Position numbers and translations under genes: made by a program
Shown: in pieces, positions 58,621-64,000 of the stretch
Layout of the letters: every line of letters begins with the position of its first letter
How positions within the stretch are numbered: position 1 is the stretch's first letter
Source of the DNA: an uncultured Chlorobiales bacterium
GTDB lineage: Bacteria; Bacteroidota; Chlorobiia; Chlorobiales; Chlorobiaceae
Length of the DNA stretch: 64,000 bases
Direction of reading: 5' to 3'
Assembly: GCA_903929135.1 (NCBI GenBank)
Contig: CAIYTH010000033.1
Coordinates: 1 to 64,000, forward strand
The notes under the pieces: generated by a model
Databases searched by the model: none
What the model was told of the DNA's origin: nothing
The model's input: only the letters and a program-made list of their open reading frames with translations

Positions 58621-61182
58621 ATGTCACTATTCACCAGAAAAGAGAGCCTGCCGATACCGCCGAAAGACGCGGAACGCTACACGACCGTATGCCAGTACTG
58701 CAGCGCCGGTTGCGGCTACAACGTCTATGTCTGGCCCGTCGGCAGGAACGGCTCGGCAAAAAACAATGCGTTCGGCATCGACCTGTCGATGCAATCCCCC
58801 ATGCTCTCCGGGCACTCATACACGGAGACCATGCATAACGTCATCACCCGGAAAAACGGGATCAGCTACAACCTTGCCATAGTTCCGGCGAAAGAGTCGC
58901 GCATCAACAAAGGTAATTATTCCGTCCGTGGCGGTACCAACGCCATCGCCGCCTGGTCGGACACCGGCTATACTAAAAAACGCCTGAAGCAACCGCTCCT
59001 GAAAAAAGGAGACTCGTTCGCAGCCATCTCATGGACGGATGCCGTGGAAATCATAGCAACGCTCACCAAAGCCTCGATCGACAGATACGGGGCCGACAGC
59101 ATCGCCATGAAGTTCTACGACCACGGCAGTTCAGGCCTCGGCTTCGAAGACAACTGGGCCGCCGGCAAGCTGTTCCTCAGCGGCATCAGAACGAACCACC
59201 TCTCCATCCACAACCGCCCGGCATACAACTCCGAAGTATGGGGAACCAGGGAACGCGGCATGCATGAGCTCAACTACGACGTCGACGACGCAAGGCTTGC
59301 CGACACGGTCGTGCTCTGGGGAGCAAATGCCTATGAAGCCGCGACGATCCTCTACACCGAGCACATCATGCCCAACCTCCAGGGGGCTTCGATGGACGAG
59401 AAAAAGAGCGCTTTCGATACCGGTGAACCGGCCGCCGAAGGCCGCCTGATCGTCATAGACCCTAGGAAGAATGCATCCGTCACCGTCGCACAGGCGATCG
59501 CGGGCGGGCGAGTCCTGCATATCCGCCCCAACCTCGGCACGGACTGGATCCTCGCCAACGCCATCGCACGCATCGCCTGGGAGAACGGGTGGTACGACAA
59601 GGCGTTCCTCGAGAAACGCACCGATATGAAAACATTCGAGGAGTACAAGGCAAAGTCGCTTCAGCTCGCAAAACCACTCAACGACCTGCTTGCCGAAGCC
59701 GAAAAGATCACCGGTGTCAGCAGGAAGGAGATGGAACAGGCCGCCGAATGGATCGCGAAGCCTAAAAGCGGCGGATTCAGAGCCAGGACCCTGACCATCT
59801 ACGAAAAAGGCATCATCTGGAACATGAAAAACTACGACCAGGTGGCCGCCATCGCCCAGCTCAGCGTGCTGACCGCAAACATCGGCAGGCCGGGTACCGG
59901 ATGCGGCCGTGAGGGCGGGCATCAGGAAGGTTACGTCAGGCCCCCCGCCCCGACCCCTGGCTCGATCTATGCAGGAGGTCCGCCAAAAAACGTCGACAAA
60001 TTCCTGACCGGTGGCGGAGGCAAGATCTACTGGGTAGGTGCGACCGATCCCTACCTTTCCACTCCCAACAGCCAGTTCTTCAGGAAGGTCCTGAAAAAAA
60101 GAAGCGCCACCCTGCTCGACCACATCGATCATGGCGGAGTCCCCTCCGACCCGAAAGAGCTCGTCGCCAGGGTTCTCGACGCATTTGAAAAAACCGACGG
60201 GCTCTTCATGGTCGTGCAGGATATCTACATGACCCAAACCGGCAACGACGCCATGCTGATCCTTCCCGCTGCTGGATGGGGAGAAGCCGCAGACACTTCG
60301 ATCAATTGCCACAGCCGCCTCCTCAGGATCTACGACAAATTCATGGACGCACCCGGGGAAGCCCTGCCTGACTGGAAGATCCTGTCGATGGTCGGCATGA
60401 AGCTCAGGGAGCTTTACACCGCCGCAGGCAACAAGGAGATGGCCGACCGGTTCAGCGACATGGACTGGAAATCCGATGAAGAGGTTTTCCTTGCAGGTTC
60501 CCGCGAATTCGGCGACAACCGCGTTCCCGAAACCGAGGAGGCGAAGTTGTCTCCGGAGTGCTACAAGGGGGTCACGCACCAGATCCTGAGAAAACTGGGC
60601 AACACCGGCATCCAGACTCCCGTCCGCGTCGATCCCTCAACCGGAAAGCTCGTCGGAACCAAACGACGCTACAAATACAGCTTTGCGACAACGGACGGAC
60701 GCTTCAGGTGGTACGGCACCGACCCCTGGAGCGGTTATCCGCCGGAGGTAGCCAAATACGTCGGCAACCCGAAGTATCCTTACTGGTTCACCACGGGCCG
60801 GTCACAGCTTGTCTGGCAGACCATGTACCACGACAGGTACCTTCCGGAAAAGTACTTCGCCCTCCCGCTCCCCTATATCGAGGTGCACCCTGAAGATGCT
60901 GCGCATCTCGGAATCAGGGGCGGCGACATGGTGGAGGTGTTCAACGAGGAGGGCTCCAGCATCGCGCTGGTCTACGTCAACGACGCCTGCAAACCGGGAC
61001 TCGTCTTCGGAATCATGTACCATGCGAAAGGCTCCATGAACCACCTGACCTCCTCCTATACCGACCCGAAAACCACCATGCCCTGGTACAAGGGAACCAA
61101 AGTGGGAATCAGGCCATACCATGGAACCCCTGACGAGGCGATCAGGACAACAAGCCTCCTGCCCAACAACAACTTCTCGTAA
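58621..61182 (+). CDS. aioA: Arsenite oxidase large subunit (molybdopterin, 3Fe-4S)
   Basis: 853 aa, DMSO-reductase family. Cluster ligands C24, C27 and C31 (CQYCSAGC) with S101 (NYSVRGG) where other family members have a fourth Cys, the AioA hallmark that gives a 3Fe-4S cluster. The arsenite-site residues of characterised AioA (His195, Glu203, Arg419, His423) correspond to H197 and E205 (HNRPAYNSE) and R430 and H434 (GREGGHQEG). Oxidises arsenite to arsenate in the periplasm. Length is close to known enzymes (about 825-845). No aioX, aioS, aioR or cytochrome c gene is adjacent. Green sulfur bacterial aioA has been reported from genome surveys. Confidence 0.95.
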   Translation: MSLFTRKESLPIPPKDAERYTTVCQYCSAGCGYNVYVWPVGRNGSAKNNAFGIDLSMQSPMLSGHSYTETMHNVITRKNGISYNLAIVPAKESRINKGNYSVRGGTNAIAAWSDTGYTKKRLKQPLLKKGDSFAAISWTDAVEIIATLTKASIDRYGADSIAMKFYDHGSSGLGFEDNWAAGKLFLSGIRTNHLSIHNRPAYNSEVWGTRERGMHELNYDVDDARLADTVVLWGANAYEAATILYTEHIMPNLQGASMDEKKSAFDTGEPAAEGRLIVIDPRKNASVTVAQAIAGGRVLHIRPNLGTDWILANAIARIAWENGWYDKAFLEKRTDMKTFEEYKAKSLQLAKPLNDLLAEAEKITGVSRKEMEQAAEWIAKPKSGGFRARTLTIYEKGIIWNMKNYDQVAAIAQLSVLTANIGRPGTGCGREGGHQEGYVRPPAPTPGSIYAGGPPKNVDKFLTGGGGKIYWVGATDPYLSTPNSQFFRKVLKKRSATLLDHIDHGGVPSDPKELVARVLDAFEKTDGLFMVVQDIYMTQTGNDAMLILPAAGWGEAADTSINCHSRLLRIYDKFMDAPGEALPDWKILSMVGMKLRELYTAAGNKEMADRFSDMDWKSDEEVFLAGSREFGDNRVPETEEAKLSPECYKGVTHQILRKLGNTGIQTPVRVDPSTGKLVGTKRRYKYSFATTDGRFRWYGTDPWSGYPPEVAKYVGNPKYPYWFTTGRSQLVWQTMYHDRYLPEKYFALPLPYIEVHPEDAAHLGIRGGDMVEVFNEEGSSIALVYVNDACKPGLVFGIMYHAKGSMNHLTSSYTDPKTTMPWYKGTKVGIRPYHGTPDEAIRTTSLLPNNNFS

Positions 61183-61205
61183 CGGCACCACCTCCTCTTG
61201 AACAG

Positions 61206-61248
61206 AACAGTGAACCCCGGCTCATGGACCGAGCCGGGGTTCACTGTT
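61206..61248. terminator. Perfect 18-bp hairpin after aioA
   Basis: Perfect 18-bp arms AACAGTGAACCCCGGCTC and GAGCCGGGGTTCACTGTT around loop ATGGACC, ending in a short T run. It lies between the convergent aioA and dehydratase genes and probably ends both transcripts. Confidence 0.82.
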
Positions 61249-61294
61249 TCAGAGATGAGGGCATGGGCTCGATCGAGCATACCCGAAGCCAGCG

Positions 61295-62575
61295 TCAGGA
61301 AAGCATTTCAACGAAGGCGCGGACCCTGGTCAGCAACTGCCCGGAGGGCGGCCCGACCTGAAAACTGCCTTCAAGGCCGATCGACGGTATCCCCAGTTTG
61401 TGGAAATGGTCTCGCTGTATCTCCTGGTGCACGCCGGCGAAGGAGCAGCCGACATAGGTGTAAAAGAGGATGCCCTTTGCGCCGTAATGTTCGATCACCT
61501 GCTCCAGCGGCTTCAGGCGGTGGACCGGCGATCCTACGGTGTGCCCGCCGCTTCCGCCGAGAATGCGCGAGGCGATCGATTCCAGGGGAGTATCGGCCTC
61601 AGGCAGGTCGTGCGACCATGAATTGGGAGTATACCAGGCGAGGATCGCACCTCCGCAATCGTCCACGGTCTTGTACACGCCGAACTCCTGGCCTCGCCCT
61701 CCGATCCATGCGAGCGGAACGACCTTGCCGAGCGGTGACGGGACATGGTCCGCCACCTTCATCTCTTCGATGAGCTGGTCCAGGGCAGCTTCATACTCAT
61801 CCGGCTTGCCGAAATAGTGGCCGCTCCCCATCAGCAGGAACATGGTCGCCAGGCTCTTGATGTAGAGCGGATTCTCCTTGCGCAGCTCGAAGATATCCCG
61901 GACCTTGCCAAGAATGCGGTTTGTCCGCTTGATTTCGTACGCCACGCGCTCCTCGTCCACCGGCTTGCCGGTAAGGCGGATCGCCACATCGGCGAGTTCG
62001 TCAGCGAGGAATCGGATATGCTCCGCTAGCCGCACCGGATCGTTGTCGGTCGGCCGGTTGACCGTCTCGATCCGATAGATCGTATAGCCTTCGTCCGCGA
62101 TCAGCTCCCAGGCGAGATTGAGCGGCTCGCACAGGCTGTTGAACACGACAAGGTCCTTGACCGTATGGTTGCGGCGCAGATACCACTCGCCCACCACCGA
62201 CGCCACCATCGAGCAGGTCTCCTTGGGAAACTGGAAGTAGTCCTCGGCAACCGACATGGCATCGCTCGAACCGAGCCGGCCGAGTTCCGTCAGCGAGATC
62301 GGCACGATGTCCATGGCATACAGCAGCGGCGCTTCCCAGAGCCCCATGACCCAGGCCGAGCGACCGCCGTTCCTGGCATGCTCCTCGGCAAACCCGACAT
62401 AGTTCAGGGCCAGGTCATAAATCCTGGCGACTGCCGGGGAGTAGCTGTGATCCTTTTTGCTCTGCTCGATATACTCGAGCTGGCTCTGGAGCTCCTGCCG
62501 GGTCGAGATTCCGGTATCCGGGGCGATAGAGGTACCCGGCTCGACGAAATTGATTTCAGTACCGTTCAGCGACAT
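61295..62575 (-). CDS. 2-hydroxyacyl-CoA dehydratase / benzoyl-CoA reductase family subunit
   Basis: 426 aa of the HgdB/HgdC/BcrB superfamily, which binds a 4Fe-4S (or double-cubane) cluster between two subunits. Segments AWVMGLWEAPLLYAMDIVPI, FPKETCSMVAS, FNSLCEPLNLAWEL, DDCGGAILAWYT and GILFYTYVGCSFAG carry candidate ligands C121, C149, C307 and C377. No CoA-binding motif can be assigned by eye, so substrate is open: a 2-hydroxyacyl-CoA, an aromatic CoA, or a small molecule as in the double-cubane cluster proteins. The start is 1 nt after the stop of the fused activase gene, so the two are coupled. Confidence 0.82.
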   Translation of the reverse strand: MSLNGTEINFVEPGTSIAPDTGISTRQELQSQLEYIEQSKKDHSYSPAVARIYDLALNYVGFAEEHARNGGRSAWVMGLWEAPLLYAMDIVPISLTELGRLGSSDAMSVAEDYFQFPKETCSMVASVVGEWYLRRNHTVKDLVVFNSLCEPLNLAWELIADEGYTIYRIETVNRPTDNDPVRLAEHIRFLADELADVAIRLTGKPVDEERVAYEIKRTNRILGKVRDIFELRKENPLYIKSLATMFLLMGSGHYFGKPDEYEAALDQLIEEMKVADHVPSPLGKVVPLAWIGGRGQEFGVYKTVDDCGGAILAWYTPNSWSHDLPEADTPLESIASRILGGSGGHTVGSPVHRLKPLEQVIEHYGAKGILFYTYVGCSFAGVHQEIQRDHFHKLGIPSIGLEGSFQVGPPSGQLLTRVRAFVEMLS

Positions 62576-62576
62576 C

Positions 62577-64000
62577 TCAAATCTCCTGCTTTTCTTTTAA
62601 CACTTCGACAAAGGCGTCAAGGCGGGTTTTGATCTGGCCGGTGTCGCCGAGGGAATAATCGCTCGCCAGCTCGAGGACGGGAAGCTCCATCTCCTGGAAA
62701 CGGCGGACGAACTTGTTCTTGGCCATGCCGTAGCAGGGGCAGAACTTGAGGTAGAAGTAAATCACCCCCTGAACCCGATATTCGGTCGCCAGCTGAGCCG
62801 AGAAATCGATCCGTTTGCCCAGCGGCGTCTGCCGGGCGCAGGGCGCCTGGTCGAGATATGCATTGGCAAGCGCCTGCCATGGATCGATCTTTTCATCGGT
62901 GTCGTGGTAGAACGGCTTGAGGCCCGAGCAGTGGTCTTCCACGACAATCCGCGCACCGATCTCCTCTTCGATCAGGTCCAGCAGGCGACGGTCTCCTTCA
63001 GCCACGATACCGCCTGCCATCATGAGGCGCAACGGAGCCGGGCCGGTGTCCGGAGTGCCCGAAAGCCTCAGGTAGACATCTTCAAGAAGCACGAGCTGCT
63101 CTTCGGGCTGGAGGGTATAAAAAGCTTTGGTGATTTCCAGGAAATCGCGGCCGCTCAGTGGCGGATTGTCGCGCTTGCGCAGCGCCGAGATGTCGCGGAT
63201 CAGGCTCCGGGTCCGGTTGTAGAGCTGAATCTGCTCGGACAACTCATCATCGGTGACCAGTTTGCCGGTGAGCCTGGCAAGGTCCTTCCGGAAATGCATG
63301 ATCTCCTGCCGGAAGAACTTCCTCCCCGCTTCCCTGCCGCCATCGCGCGGCACGACATAGCCCAGCGAAGGCACAAAAAACCTGTCGATGGCCTCTGCGG
63401 CCGCCTTCATCGAGTCGCAGGAGTAGAAGGTCACGACCTGGTCGAGCCCGTCATGCAGCGGATCCTTTTCTGCAAAATGCCCCAGCACGCTCTTGGTGAA
63501 GTCGCAGAACACGCTTTTGGTGATCAGCTCCCCACGGGAAACGACCTCAGGCTCGCCGCACTTCAGGATGCGTGTATGCGCCGCACCCGAGGCGGCAAGC
63601 AGTTCGATCGGCGTGTAGTTGCACAGATGCCCGACTTTCTTCACATCGGTGCGCTCGATGAACGACTTTTCGGCTTCCGAGGTGCGCCCGATGATTTCGG
63701 TGATGTCCGCTTTGATGATCGCATCGTATTCGTCGGGAAGCTTGCGCTCCTCGGCAAAGAAACGCTGGGCATACACCGCAGCCCCGAGCGCACCGGCATA
63801 GACCGGATCGAGCCTGAACGGCTTGATCGGCAGACCGATCAGATCTTCGAGCGCTTTTTTCATACCGACGTTGTTGGAAACGCCGCCGGTGAACACCAGA
63901 TCCCCTTCGAGCGGAATCTTGCTGACCAGGTTCTTGACGCGCCGCGCCGAAGCATAGTGCAGGCCTGCAGCGATGGCTTCCCGGGTCTCGCCCCGCGCCC
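62577..64000 (-). CDS. Fused BadF-type activase and 2-hydroxyacyl-CoA dehydratase-like protein (5' part outside the window)
   Basis: Partial: the gene enters from beyond 64000 and the in-window part is about 474 residues. The visible upstream end is the C-terminus of a BadF/BadG/BcrA/BcrD ATPase (AIAAGLHYASARRVKNLVSK, then LVFTGGVSNNVGMKKALEDL and AGALGAAVYAQRF). After a linker comes an HgdB-like region: VGHLCNYTPIELLAASG, SVFCDFTKSVLGHF, FYSCDSMKAAAEA, MMAGGIVAEGDRRLLDLIEE, VEDHCSGLKPFYHD and YLKFCPCYGMAKNKFV, all with Cys positions typical of the dehydratase family. The ATPase normally fires electrons into the dehydratase cluster at the cost of ATP. One chain here carries both functions. 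Confidence 0.85.
   Translation of the reverse strand, partial: ARGETREAIAAGLHYASARRVKNLVSKIPLEGDLVFTGGVSNNVGMKKALEDLIGLPIKPFRLDPVYAGALGAAVYAQRFFAEERKLPDEYDAIIKADITEIIGRTSEAEKSFIERTDVKKVGHLCNYTPIELLAASGAAHTRILKCGEPEVVSRGELITKSVFCDFTKSVLGHFAEKDPLHDGLDQVVTFYSCDSMKAAAEAIDRFFVPSLGYVVPRDGGREAGRKFFRQEIMHFRKDLARLTGKLVTDDELSEQIQLYNRTRSLIRDISALRKRDNPPLSGRDFLEITKAFYTLQPEEQLVLLEDVYLRLSGTPDTGPAPLRLMMAGGIVAEGDRRLLDLIEEEIGARIVVEDHCSGLKPFYHDTDEKIDPWQALANAYLDQAPCARQTPLGKRIDFSAQLATEYRVQGVIYFYLKFCPCYGMAKNKFVRRFQEMELPVLELASDYSLGDTGQIKTRLDAFVEVLKEKQEI

Noticed and set aside
59131-60579. 482-codon minus-strand open frame opposite aioA
   Set aside because: Antisense to a gene with all catalytic residues intact.

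Overview
The window looks like a chromosome segment of a green sulfur bacterium (Chlorobiaceae, Chlorobiota). The case rests on combination and gene order: a plant/cyanobacterial-type carotene desaturase, a complex I operon reduced to nuoABCDHIJKLMN, an uptake [NiFe] hydrogenase beside it, a methylmalonyl-CoA operon with a fused AccA-AccD carboxyltransferase, and anaerobic 2-hydroxyacyl-CoA dehydratase-type proteins. The sequence is GC-rich by eye and almost fully coding. I saw no insertion sequence, prophage, CRISPR array or rRNA. The genus cannot be fixed from the sequence alone.

Layout. 0-4.7 kb: tRNA-Arg, carotene desaturase (probably crtP), recR, ybaB, the C-terminal half of a transketolase, and a frameshifted rsmA. 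4.8-14 kb: a propionate/methylmalonyl-CoA operon (prpE, mce, accA-accD fusion, mutA, mutB, meaB), with mutB frameshifted by one base. 14-19 kb: universal stress protein, slipin, an uncharacterised protein, a VOC protein, initiator tRNA, an outer membrane beta-barrel protein and a zinc peptidase. 19.4-20.5 kb: a PTPS-folE pterin pair with a hairpin over the folE ribosome binding site. 20.5-24.7 kb: hupSLCD hydrogenase. 24.9-36 kb: nuoA-N lacking nuoEFG. 36-39 kb: a small membrane protein, a TPR protein, a ferrochelatase-like protein, a PAP2-like protein and two tRNA-Leu genes. 39-53.6 kb: housekeeping genes (HIT, methyltransferase, TolC, RarA, RibE, GH13, Tpx, ABC ATPase, DoxX, RibD, dCMP deaminase, RqcH-like NFACT, thioesterase, LptF). 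53.9-57.7 kb: an orphan hybrid histidine kinase and three uncharacterised proteins. 58.1-61.2 kb: arsenite oxidase aioBA. 61.3-64 kb: a two-gene, BadF-type activase-linked 2-hydroxyacyl-CoA dehydratase/benzoyl-CoA reductase-like system cut by the window edge.

How they work together. The propionate operon would feed propionate carbon through methylmalonyl-CoA to succinyl-CoA, a reductive TCA cycle intermediate. Hydrogenase, reduced complex I and arsenite oxidase are three ways of moving electrons to or from the quinone or cytochrome pool. The most rewarding regions are the arsenite oxidase (all four known arsenite-binding residues present), the activase-dehydratase pair, the accA-accD fusion, the two single-base frameshifts (rsmA at an 11-A run, mutB at codon 380), the folE hairpin, and a family of ATGGAC/GTCCAT intergenic repeats.
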